Source of the DNA: DATHVR01 sp035461175
GTDB lineage: Bacteria > Actinomycetota > Acidimicrobiia > Spongiisociales > ZC4RG35
Direction of reading: 5' to 3'
DNA length: 7,756 bases
Assembly: GCA_035461175.1 (NCBI GenBank)
Contig: DATHVR010000146.1
Coordinates: 1-7,756 of the forward strand
Shown here: positions 1 to 6,624 of the stretch, piece after piece
Position numbering within the stretch: position 1 is the stretch's first letter
Layout of the letters: the number at the start of each line of letters is the position of its first letter
Program-made: the position numbers and the translations under genes
The notes under the pieces: model-generated
Databases searched by the model: none
What the model was told of the DNA's origin: nothing
The model's input: only the letters and a program-made list of their open reading frames with translations

Positions 1-55
1 GGCGCGCAATTCTGTCGCGAAAAACGGGATCGCCCGCCTGCCGGGACGGCGGCGA

Positions 56-61
56 TACCCT
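56..61 (+). promoter_or_regulatory. -10 box of a probable leaderless promoter for rarA
   Basis: TACCCT fits the actinobacterial -10 consensus TANNNT. Exactly 7 nt (62-68) separate it from the rarA ATG at 69, which would put the transcription start at or next to the A of the start codon, as in leaderless mRNAs. No Shine-Dalgarno is visible in those 7 nt, which agrees with a leaderless start. No convincing -35 box can be seen 16-19 nt upstream. The same hexamer at the same distance precedes the small gene at 1429, which strengthens both calls. Confidence 0.6.
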
Positions 62-68
62 CGCGGCG

Positions 69-1409
69 ATGGAGAACCTTTTCGCGGCACGGGCCGAAGC
101 CAACCTCGAGCGGGTGGCGCCTCTCGCCACCCGCATGCGACCCCGGACCCTCGACGAGGTAACCGGGCAGGAGGCGCTCCTAGGTCCGGGGGCGGCCTTC
201 CGGCGCGTGGTCGAGTCGGGACGGCCGGTTTCGATGATCCTGTGGGGGCCGCCCGGGACCGGCAAGACCACGCTCGCCCGGGTGGTCGCCAACCACACCG
301 CTGCCGCCTTCGAGACTCTCTCCGCAACGTCGGCGGGGGTCAAAGACGTGCGCGAGGTCCTGGGACGCGCCCGCCAGCGCCTGGAGACCGACGAGCAGCG
401 CACCGTCCTGTTTCTCGACGAGATCCACCGATTCTCGAAGAACCAGCAGGACGCCCTCCTCCCCGGAGTCGAGGACGGAACGATCATCCTGATCGGCGCC
501 ACGACCGAGAACCCCTTCTTCGAGGTCAACTCGCCGCTCATCTCACGTTCGACCCTGTTCCGGCTCGAATCTCTCTCCCCCGAGGCACTCGAAGAGGTAA
601 TGGACCGGGCCATGGCCGACGCCGACCGGGGCCTGGGCGAACGCGGCCTGGTGCTCGAGCCCGAGGCGCGTCGGGCCCTGGCCGAGCGAAGCGGCGGCGA
701 TGCCCGCCTCACTCTCAACGCCCTGGAGATGGCCGCCACCCTCGCCCAGGGCCGCGACTCGGCACAGATCGACACCGCCGACGTGGAAGAGGCCCTCCAG
801 CGCCGCATCGTTCGGTACGACAAGGCGGGCGACTCCCACTACGACGTGGTCTCGGCCTTCATCAAGAGCCTGCGCGGCTCCGATCCCGATGCCGCCGCCT
901 ACTGGCTGCATCTGATGCTGGAGGCGGGGGAGGATCCGGAGTTCATCGCCCGCCGGATGGTGATATTCGCCTCCGAGGACGTGGGCCTGGCCGATACCCG
1001 TGCCCTGGGGGTGGCGGTCGACGCCGCCCACGCCCTTGCCTATGTGGGACTCCCCGAAGCCGCCTTCGCCCTCACTCACGCCGCCCTGTATCTGGCCACC
1101 GCTCCCAAGTCGAACTCGGTGACCACCACAATCACCGCCGCCCGCCGGGTGGTGGCGGAGGGTCCGGCACCGGTGGTACCGGCCCACCTGCGCGACGCCC
1201 ACTACCAGGGAGCCGAAAAGCTCGGACACGGGGCCGGCTACCACTATCCCCACGATCATCCCGGGCACATCGTCGCCCAGGACTACTGGCCCGCCGACCA
1301 GGAGCCGCAGACGCTGTACCGGCCATCGGCGGAAGGGGCCGAACGCGCCCGGGCGGAATGGTTTGCCGAGCTGGAGGCGATGATCGGACGCAAGCGGGAC
1401 CGTTCCTGA
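69..1409 (+). CDS. rarA: Replication-associated recombination protein A (RarA/MgsA), AAA+ ATPase
   Basis: RarA is the bacterial relative of eukaryotic WRNIP1/Mgs1, an AAA+ ATPase that acts at stalled forks and gaps and is related to clamp-loader subunits and RuvB. The 446 residues match the family's usual length (about 447 in E. coli). Visible motifs are Walker A GPPGTGKT (60-67), Walker B LFLDEIH (114-120, D117/E118), sensor 1 GATTENP (143-149), a candidate arginine finger at R160 in SPLISRS, and sensor 2 GDARLTLNALE (210-220). The C-terminal tetramerisation (MgsA_C) region starts near DKAGDSHYD (251-259) and includes ASEDVGLAD (301-309) and the family tail HYQGAEKLGHG (378-388). The frame is open to the window edge, but the 66 nt upstream contain no other ATG, GTG or TTG, and the N-terminus LFAARAE fits the family, so ATG 69 is the likely start. 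The start lies 7 nt after a -10-like box. Confidence 0.96.
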   Translation: MENLFAARAEANLERVAPLATRMRPRTLDEVTGQEALLGPGAAFRRVVESGRPVSMILWGPPGTGKTTLARVVANHTAAAFETLSATSAGVKDVREVLGRARQRLETDEQRTVLFLDEIHRFSKNQQDALLPGVEDGTIILIGATTENPFFEVNSPLISRSTLFRLESLSPEALEEVMDRAMADADRGLGERGLVLEPEARRALAERSGGDARLTLNALEMAATLAQGRDSAQIDTADVEEALQRRIVRYDKAGDSHYDVVSAFIKSLRGSDPDAAAYWLHLMLEAGEDPEFIARRMVIFASEDVGLADTRALGVAVDAAHALAYVGLPEAAFALTHAALYLATAPKSNSVTTTITAARRVVAEGPAPVVPAHLRDAHYQGAEKLGHGAGYHYPHDHPGHIVAQDYWPADQEPQTLYRPSAEGAERARAEWFAELEAMIGRKRDRS

Positions 1410-1415
1410 GCGCGC

Positions 1416-1421
1416 TACCCT
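1416..1421 (+). promoter_or_regulatory. -10 box of a probable leaderless promoter for the small gene at 1429
   Basis: TACCCT again matches TANNNT and ends 7 nt before the ATG at 1429, the same hexamer and spacing as before rarA. It lies in the 19-nt gap after the rarA stop codon, so it does not overlap coding sequence. The 7 nt between box and ATG (CAGAGCC) contain no good Shine-Dalgarno. A transcript from here would also read into alaS and the genes beyond, so this may be the main promoter for that operon. No clear -35 element is visible. Confidence 0.6.
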
Positions 1422-1428
1422 CAGAGCC

Positions 1429-1602
1429 ATGTTCGATCGGTTGTGGTGGTTCGCCACCGGGCTATTCACCGGAGGCCTGGTGACCGTCCGTGCCCTCCGC
1501 CGCCGGCCGGAGCCGGCCGACCTGCGTAGGGCGGCTGTGCATACCGGCGCCGACGTGCTCGAGCTCGCCGCCCGAGCCGTCCGGCCGCCGCGCCGTTCCT
1601 GA
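1429..1602 (+). CDS. Small single-pass membrane protein, DUF6167-like (57 aa)
   Basis: This short reading frame encodes 57 residues between rarA and alaS. It starts MFDRLWWFATG, has one hydrophobic segment (about residues 5-21) with glycines spaced through it, then a basic cluster RALRRRP, and ends in a basic, alanine-rich likely helix (PADLRRAA to RPPRRS). The arginines after the hydrophobic segment predict a cytoplasmic C-terminus. From memory of the family, the pattern M-F-x-R-x-x-W-F-x-x-G, then a basic turn, then a P-E/A-x-L helix resembles the actinobacterial DUF6167 proteins encoded just upstream of alaS in Streptomyces. Gene position supports this, but no alignment was run. Function is unknown. 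Support for translation comes from the -10 box 7 nt upstream, the fit in the gap between two genes, and high C/G at third codon positions. An overprediction in GC-rich spacer remains possible. Confidence 0.68.
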   Translation: MFDRLWWFATGLFTGGLVTVRALRRRPEPADLRRAAVHTGADVLELAARAVRPPRRS

Positions 1603-1641
1603 GCGCGGCGGCCCCCAGCGACCGAGAACGACCACATCACC

Positions 1642-1645
1642 GAGG
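1642..1645 (+). promoter_or_regulatory. Shine-Dalgarno of alaS
   Basis: GAGG lies 7 nt before the alaS ATG at 1653, a standard distance. No TANNNT box sits at the leaderless distance here, so alaS is expected to be translated from a leadered mRNA, probably one that starts at or before the small gene upstream. The 50-nt spacer (1603-1652) is too short for a T-box leader, and none is seen. Confidence 0.55.
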
Positions 1646-1652
1646 CTCACGC

Positions 1653-4286
1653 ATGGACTCCAATCAGATCAGATCCAGCTTCACCGACTTCTTCGTCGCC
1701 CGTGACCACGAGGCGCGCCCGTCGGCATCACTCATCCCGACCGATCCCACCCTGCTCCTGACCAACGCCGGGATGGTGCCCTTCAAGCCCTACTTCCTGG
1801 GCGAGGAGCCGGCGCCGTGGAAACGAGCGACCTCGATCCAGAAATGTGCCCGCACCGTCGACATCGACATCATCGGCACCACCACCCGCCACTTCTCGTT
1901 CTTTGAGATGCTGGGCAATTTCAGCTTCGGCGACTACTTCAAGGCCGAGGCCATCCCCTGGGCATACGAGCTGATCACGGAGGGGTTCGGGATCGATCCC
2001 GAGCGGCTGTGGTTCACCGTCTACGAGGACGACGACGAGGCGGCCCGGATCTGGACCGACGCCGTCGGGGTCTCGCCCGAACGCGTCCAGCGGGGAGGCA
2101 AGGACAACTTCTGGCAGATGGGAGTGCCGGGCCCGTGCGGGCCGTCCTCGGAGATCTTCTACGACAAGGGTCCTGACTTCGGCGCCGAGGGAGGGCCCAT
2201 CGGTGGGGGAGAGGAGCGATTCGTCGAGCTCTGGAACCTGGTGTTCATGCAGAACATCCAGGACGAGCCCTATCACGTGGTCGGGGAATTGCCTGCCAAG
2301 AACATCGACACCGGCATGGGCATCGAGCGGATCGCCGCCGTCCTCCAGGACGTCCCCACCGTCTTCCAGGTCGACACGGTCTGGCCGATGCTCCAGGCGG
2401 CGGCCCGCTACTCCGGAGTCGAATATGGCACGTCCGACCAGTCCGACGTCTCCCTGCGGCTGCTGGCCGACCACGGGCGGGCCGTCACCTTCCTGATCGC
2501 CGACGGGGTGGTGCCCTCCAACGACGGGCGCGGCTACGTCCTGCGACGCATCCTGCGCCGGGCGGTGCGCCACGCCTGGCAGTTGCGGCCCGATGCCGGC
2601 CGTGACCTGGTCTTTCCCGACCTGGCGGAAACCACCATCGATGTGATGGGCGCCGCGTATCCGGAATTGATCCAGCACCGCGATCTGATCCTCGACGCGG
2701 TCACCAGGGAGGAACAGCGCTTCCGCCGCACCCTCGCCTCGGGAGTGGAACTGCTCGAGCAGGAGCTCGAGAACCTCTCCGGCGCCACCCTGCCGGGCGC
2801 CGTCGCCTTCAAACTCCACGACACCTATGGATTTCCCGTCGAACTCACCTCCGAGATAACTGCCGAGCGTGGCGTGGAAGTCGACACGGCCGGATTCGAG
2901 GCCGAGATGGCCTCCCAGCGCGAACGAGCGCGAGCGGCGTGGAAGGGGGGCGACGACGCCGTCGCCGCCGAGGTCTACCGCTCCCTGGCCGACGACCTCG
3001 GCCTGACCGATTTCACCGGCTACGAACTGGAACGGGACCGTGGGCGCGTTCTCGCCATCCTGGTCGAGGGCGAGCAGGTGGAGCGGCTGGAGGAAGGTCG
3101 CACCGGTGAGGTCTTCCTGGACCGGACCCCGTTCTACGCCGAATCCGGTGGCCAGGTGGGCGACTCGGGGGTTATGACCACCGACACCGCCGTGGTCGAT
3201 ATCACCGACACCAAGCACGCCATCCAGGGCCTCCACGGCCACCGGGTCACCGTGACGTCGGGAGAACTCCGGGTGGGCCAGGAGGCCGAACTGGCCATCG
3301 ACTCACCCCGGCGGGAAGGCATCCGCAAAAGCCACACCGGCACCCACGTCCTCCACTGGGCACTGCGGCAGGTGCTGGGCGACCACGCCACTCAGGCCGG
3401 CTCGCTGGTGGAGGACGGGCGCCTGCGCTTCGACTTCGCCAACTACTCCGGTCTCAGTGACGAGGAGCTCGCCGAGGTGGAATGGCAGGCCAACCAGCGC
3501 CTGATATCCAACGCCGACGTGTCCACCACCGTCACCACTCGCGACCGGGCCAAGGAGATGGGGGCGTTGGCGTTCTTCGGCGACAAGTACGGCGAGCGGG
3601 TCCGGGTCGTCAAGGTGGGCGACTTCTCGATCGAGTTCTGCGGCGGCACCCACACCCGCACCGCCGGGCAGGTGGGCCCCCTGATCGTGACATCGGAATC
3701 GTCGATCGGTTCGAACATACGGCGGGTGGAGGCCTTCACCGGCGAACACGCCTATCAGCAGCTGAGCGAGATCCGCACGGCTCTCCAGTCCACCGGACGT
3801 CTCCTCAAGGCGCCCATCACCCAGGTGCCGGACCGGGTCGAGGCGCTACTGGAACGGGTCGGGTCGCTCGAAGACCGGCTCGAGGCCGACGCCCAACGGC
3901 GCCGGGGGAGCCTGGCCGCCGAACTGGCTGCCGGCGCCGACCGGGTGGGCGATGGCCGGCTGGTGGTGGCCGACGCCGGTGAGCTGGCGCCGGGGGATCT
4001 GCGCCAGCTCGCTCTGGACGTTAGAGGCCGGCTGGAGGGCCCGGCACTGGTGGTCGTGGGATCCCGCCACAACGGCAAGGGTGCCCTGGTGGCCGCCGCC
4101 TCACCCGATCTGGTGACGAGCGGGATATCGGCCGGAGCACTGGCGGGGGAGGGAGCGGCAGCGATGGGTGGAGGCGGCAGCCGCGACCCCGAGCTGGCCC
4201 AGGCCGGAGGCCCCGATGGCTCGGGCCTCGACGCCGCCCTGGACATCGTGCGCGGGAGCGCCTCCCGGGCCCTGAGTGAGCTGTGA
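1653..4286 (+). CDS. alaS: Alanyl-tRNA synthetase
   Basis: AlaS attaches alanine to tRNA-Ala in the cytoplasm and hydrolyses mischarged Ser- and Gly-tRNA. At 877 residues it is full length (E. coli 876). The class II catalytic core is at the N-terminus: motif 1 around LTNAGMVPFKPYF (36-48), motif 2 spanning TTTRH to FEMLGNFSFGDYFK (76-97), GPCGPSSEIFYD (160-171), and motif 3 with GMGIERIAAV (221-230). The editing domain retains its four zinc ligands: H561 and H565 in SHTGTHVLH, and C663 and H667 in CGGTH. These match E. coli H564, H568, C666 and H670 within three positions. The C-terminal C-Ala/DHHA1 region ends with the glycine-rich GGGGSRDPELAQAGG. HTGTH in place of the common HTATH, and RTVDID before motif 2, are familiar in actinobacterial enzymes. 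ATG 1653 has a GAGG at the right distance. The stop overlaps the ruvX start by 4 nt. Confidence 0.98.
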   Translation: MDSNQIRSSFTDFFVARDHEARPSASLIPTDPTLLLTNAGMVPFKPYFLGEEPAPWKRATSIQKCARTVDIDIIGTTTRHFSFFEMLGNFSFGDYFKAEAIPWAYELITEGFGIDPERLWFTVYEDDDEAARIWTDAVGVSPERVQRGGKDNFWQMGVPGPCGPSSEIFYDKGPDFGAEGGPIGGGEERFVELWNLVFMQNIQDEPYHVVGELPAKNIDTGMGIERIAAVLQDVPTVFQVDTVWPMLQAAARYSGVEYGTSDQSDVSLRLLADHGRAVTFLIADGVVPSNDGRGYVLRRILRRAVRHAWQLRPDAGRDLVFPDLAETTIDVMGAAYPELIQHRDLILDAVTREEQRFRRTLASGVELLEQELENLSGATLPGAVAFKLHDTYGFPVELTSEITAERGVEVDTAGFEAEMASQRERARAAWKGGDDAVAAEVYRSLADDLGLTDFTGYELERDRGRVLAILVEGEQVERLEEGRTGEVFLDRTPFYAESGGQVGDSGVMTTDTAVVDITDTKHAIQGLHGHRVTVTSGELRVGQEAELAIDSPRREGIRKSHTGTHVLHWALRQVLGDHATQAGSLVEDGRLRFDFANYSGLSDEELAEVEWQANQRLISNADVSTTVTTRDRAKEMGALAFFGDKYGERVRVVKVGDFSIEFCGGTHTRTAGQVGPLIVTSESSIGSNIRRVEAFTGEHAYQQLSEIRTALQSTGRLLKAPITQVPDRVEALLERVGSLEDRLEADAQRRRGSLAAELAAGADRVGDGRLVVADAGELAPGDLRQLALDVRGRLEGPALVVVGSRHNGKGALVAAASPDLVTSGISAGALAGEGAAAMGGGGSRDPELAQAGGPDGSGLDAALDIVRGSASRALSEL

Positions 4287-4696
4287 AGGGGCGGATACTG
4301 GCCGTCGATCCGGGTACCGTCCGGGTCGGTCTGGCCGTGAGCGACCCGCTCGGGATCACGGCCCAGCCGCTGGAGGTGGTTCCGGCCGCCCAGGCAGTTG
4401 CTCGAATCACCGACATCTGTGAAGAATTGGACGTCGACGAGGTGATCGTCGGCCTCCCGATCACCGAACAGGGAGACGAAGGAGAGTCCGCCCGGATGGC
4501 ACGTGAGCTGGTGGGAAAACTGGAGGAGTCGACCGGGCTCCCCGTCAAGGCCGTCGACGAGCGGTACACCTCGCGCATGGCGGAATCGACGATGGTCGAA
4601 GCCGGAGTGAGGCGCCGGCGCCGGCGGGGCTCGGTCGACATGGTGGCGGCGGCCGTCCTGCTCCGCGGGTACCTGGATTCCGGAGAACGACCGTGA
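4283..4696 (+). CDS. ruvX: RuvX/YqgF-family RNase H-fold nuclease (16S rRNA 5'-end maturation)
   Basis: RuvX/YqgF is a cytoplasmic RNase H-fold nuclease needed for final trimming of the 16S rRNA 5' end; it was earlier called a putative Holliday junction resolvase. The 137 residues fit the family. The first catalytic strand is ILAVDPGTVRVGLAVSDP (5-22, D9). The core strand VIVGLPI (54-60) leads to VDERYTS (91-97, with D92/E93), and the last acidic residue is D119 in SVDMVAAAVLL, where the usual text is DALAAA. Residues 110-115 are six arginines in the loop that is normally lysine/arginine rich. The start is GTG 4283, overlapping the alaS stop in a GTGA junction, with only a weak upstream ribosome site, so translational coupling to alaS is likely. 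Its own stop overlaps mltG in a second GTGA. Confidence 0.94.
   Translation: MKGRILAVDPGTVRVGLAVSDPLGITAQPLEVVPAAQAVARITDICEELDVDEVIVGLPITEQGDEGESARMARELVGKLEESTGLPVKAVDERYTSRMAESTMVEAGVRRRRRRGSVDMVAAAVLLRGYLDSGERP
4682..4685 (+). promoter_or_regulatory. Shine-Dalgarno of mltG inside ruvX
   Basis: GGAG within the last codons of ruvX lies 7 nt before the GTG at 4693. It supports that GTG as the mltG start rather than a later codon, and it adds independent initiation to the 4-nt coupling with ruvX. Confidence 0.55.
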
Positions 4697-5787
4697 GCCT
4701 GGAGCCGGTCCCGCCCCCCACCTTTTCCCGCCTGGGACGGGTCGGCGCCATCCTGGCCATCGTCGTACTGGCCGGAGTCGCGATCGTGGGCGGCGCCTCT
4801 TTCCTCGGCCGCCAGGTGGGGGGAGCCCTGGGCGGCAACGACGCCGCCGACGGTGTCGATGTGGAGCCCGGGCTCGACGTCGAAATCGTGATCCCCTCGG
4901 GCGCTTCGGCTCAGGACATCGCCGCCATCCTCGCCACCCAGGGAGTCGTTGCCTCGGCCGGGCAGTTCGAGACCACCGTGCGGGCGGCGGGCGCCGCCGG
5001 CGACCTCCGCGCCGGTACCTACGAACTTGTGACAGGAATGGATGCGAGCGACGTACTCGCCGTGCTCCTGGCCGGACCGGTCACCGACGCCTACCGGGTC
5101 ACGGTCCGGGAAGGACTGCGGGTCACCGAGATCATCGCAGCTCTTGCCGACGCCACCGGGTTCACCGAAGACGACTACGTCACCGCGCTCGAGTCCGGCG
5201 CGGTGACCACCTCTCTGGTCGAGATGGATGACTCACCGGAGATCTCCGAATGGGAGGGGTTGCTCTTTCCCGATACCTACGAGTTCTCCCGTGCCGCCGA
5301 CGCCGCCCAGATCCTCCAACGCCTCGCCACCACGATGGAGCGACGGGTGGACTCGGTCGACTGGTCCGACTTCGAGGATGCCGGCTTCGAGCCCTACGAG
5401 GGCATTGTCATCGCCTCTCTGATCGAGACGGAGGTGAGGGTGGCCGAGGAACGGCCTCTGGTGTCGAGCGTGATTCGCAACCGACTCGAGGACGAGATGC
5501 TCCTCCAGATCGACGCCACGGTTCTCTACGCGCTCGGAACCCGCGACCCGTCAGAGTTCAACAACGAGGTCGACTCGCCTTACAACACCTACCGGTACAC
5601 GGGATTGCCCCCCACCCCGATCGCCGCCCCAGGGCTGGCATCGCTGGAGGCGGCGGCTCACCCCGAGGAATCCGACTTCCTCTACTACGTGCTCAGCGAT
5701 CCCGACGGCAGCCACACCTTCACCACCAACCTCGACGACCACAACGCCGCCGTGCGCCAGGCGCGCGAGGACGGGGTGTTGCCCTAG
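4693..5787 (+). CDS. mltG: Endolytic transglycosylase MltG (YceG-like)
   Basis: MltG is an inner-membrane lytic transglycosylase that cuts nascent peptidoglycan strands and sets glycan chain length. The 364-residue protein has a short cytoplasmic N-terminus, one transmembrane helix (about 17-38), a LysM-like region (about 62-128, VEIVIPSGASAQDIAAIL onward), then the catalytic YceG domain. Family marks include EGLLFPDTYEF (188-198), the catalytic glutamate E245 in IASLIETEV (240-248), IRNRL (261-265), LQIDATVLYALG (271-282), SPYNTYRYTGLPPTPIA (295-311) and the end motif SHTFTTNLDDHNAAV (340-354). Compared with E. coli LQTDPTV, the text here is LQIDATV, a conservative variation. GTG 4693 is chosen for its GGAG ribosome site, the overlap with ruvX and a sensible N-terminus before the membrane helix. 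The TAG stop shares one base with the aroE GTG. Confidence 0.95.
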   Translation: MSLEPVPPPTFSRLGRVGAILAIVVLAGVAIVGGASFLGRQVGGALGGNDAADGVDVEPGLDVEIVIPSGASAQDIAAILATQGVVASAGQFETTVRAAGAAGDLRAGTYELVTGMDASDVLAVLLAGPVTDAYRVTVREGLRVTEIIAALADATGFTEDDYVTALESGAVTTSLVEMDDSPEISEWEGLLFPDTYEFSRAADAAQILQRLATTMERRVDSVDWSDFEDAGFEPYEGIVIASLIETEVRVAEERPLVSSVIRNRLEDEMLLQIDATVLYALGTRDPSEFNNEVDSPYNTYRYTGLPPTPIAAPGLASLEAAAHPEESDFLYYVLSDPDGSHTFTTNLDDHNAAVRQAREDGVLP

Positions 5788-6596
5788 TGCCCCCACTGCG
5801 GCTGGCCGTGATCGGCGACCCTATCTCCCACTCACGGTCGCCCGCCATCCACACCGCCGCTCTCGACGCCCTCGAAATCGAGGGCTCCTACCGGGCCTGG
5901 CGGATCACGCCAGCGGAGATCGAAGACGTCATCGCCGCCCTTCGCGGCGGCGACCTGGACGGAGTCAACGTGACCATGCCTCTCAAAGGTCTGGCGGCGG
6001 CACTGGTTGACGACGTTTCGCCCGAGGCACGGAGAGCGGGATCCGTCAACACCATCGTCCGCCACCCCAACGGCCGCCTGAGCGGCCACAGCACCGACAT
6101 CTCGGCGATGCGGCGGGTGTGGCCGGAGGCGCCGCGACCGACCACCCTCGTCCTGGGAGCGGGGGGAGCGGCCGCCGCCGCCTGCCTGGCCGCCCCCGAG
6201 GGGACGGTCTACGTGAGCGCACGTCGGGCCGGAGCAGTGGCCAACCTGGCAGACCGCCTGCAGATGGATCTCGTCGCGCTGCCGTGGGAAGCCGCCGTGG
6301 TGGAGGCGGTGGTGGTCAATGCCACCCCGGTGGGAATGGACGGAGAAACCCTGCCTGCCCGCACAATCGGCCTCTGCGCCGGGCTCATCGACCTCGCCTA
6401 CGGCCCCCGCCCCACCCCGGCGGTCGTGGCCGCTCGGGGTGCCGGAATCCCCACCGTCGACGGGGTCGAGTTCCTGGTTGCCCAGGCGTCCGACTCCTTC
6501 AGATTGTGGACGGGACGAGAAGCGCCACTGGACACGATGATCAGAGGGGCACGAAACTCCTCAAGCCAGGACCACGAGACACCGAATCATGCATGA
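5787..6596 (+). CDS. aroE: Shikimate dehydrogenase (NADP+)
   Basis: AroE reduces 3-dehydroshikimate to shikimate with NADPH in aromatic amino acid synthesis. The GTG at 5787 overlaps the mltG TAG by one base and gives 269 residues (E. coli 272). The shikimate site is visible: HSRSP with S16 and S18, N61 and catalytic K67 in VNVTMPLK, N88 in SVNTIV, and D104 in GHSTDIS. The dinucleotide-binding loop is LGAGGAAAAA (123-132). ARR near 145-147, where the family has N-R-T, suits NADP. NATPVGM (178-184) and Q233 in VAQASDSFRLWTG complete the pattern. Two departures are noted: the usual NTDG is STDI, and HN after SPAI is HT. The catalytic residues stay intact, so an active enzyme is expected, although an AroE-like paralogue with altered substrate cannot be excluded. 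The reading frame extends upstream across mltG out of frame; that part is not coding. Confidence 0.92.
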   Translation: MPPLRLAVIGDPISHSRSPAIHTAALDALEIEGSYRAWRITPAEIEDVIAALRGGDLDGVNVTMPLKGLAAALVDDVSPEARRAGSVNTIVRHPNGRLSGHSTDISAMRRVWPEAPRPTTLVLGAGGAAAAACLAAPEGTVYVSARRAGAVANLADRLQMDLVALPWEAAVVEAVVVNATPVGMDGETLPARTIGLCAGLIDLAYGPRPTPAVVAARGAGIPTVDGVEFLVAQASDSFRLWTGREAPLDTMIRGARNSSSQDHETPNHA

Positions 6597-6611
6597 CTGG
6601 CGAGGTTTGCC

Positions 6612-6618
6612 AAAGGAG
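6612..6618 (+). promoter_or_regulatory. Strong Shine-Dalgarno of the DUF4388 gene
   Basis: AAAGGAG lies 6 nt before the ATG at 6625 and is the best ribosome site in the window. With the 28-nt gap after aroE, it marks a gene translated independently of the coupled alaS-aroE chain, possibly at a higher level. I could not identify a convincing separate promoter in this gap. Confidence 0.75.
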
Positions 6619-6624
6619 TAGAAC

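Noticed and set aside
34..52. GC-rich hairpin upstream of rarA (CCGCC paired with GGCGG)
   Set aside because: The stem is short with competing pairings and no T-tract, and such stems are frequent by chance in this composition. It may end an upstream gene, but nothing shows this.
242..1483. Plus-strand frame of 413 codons within rarA
   Set aside because: It is a shifted reading of rarA, dominated by Arg, Pro and Gly, and carries none of the AAA+ motifs found in the true frame.
543..1640. Long minus-strand reading frame (365 codons) opposite rarA and the small gene
   Set aside because: It lies antisense to clearly conserved rarA coding sequence. High GC removes stop codons from such frames, and the translation shows low-complexity Gly/Val/Arg text with no recognisable motif.
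1603..1652. Possible T-box or other riboswitch before alaS
   Set aside because: Only 50 nt separate the small gene from alaS, too short for a T-box, and no specifier or antiterminator structure is seen.
1728..3242. Long minus-strand reading frame (504 codons) opposite alaS
   Set aside because: It mirrors the alaS codons in register; runs rich in Gly, Asp and Val with no domain pattern are typical of GC-rich antisense shadows.
4611..4622. 12-bp perfect palindrome GGCGCCGGCGCC in ruvX
   Set aside because: It falls in the run of alternating CGC and CGG arginine codons of the basic loop, so coding and base composition explain it.
6587..6596. 10-bp palindrome TCATGCATGA over the aroE stop codon
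   Set aside because: It is short, has no second copy nearby and includes coding bases; as an operator it would lie 28 nt before the DUF4388 start with no promoter visible around it.
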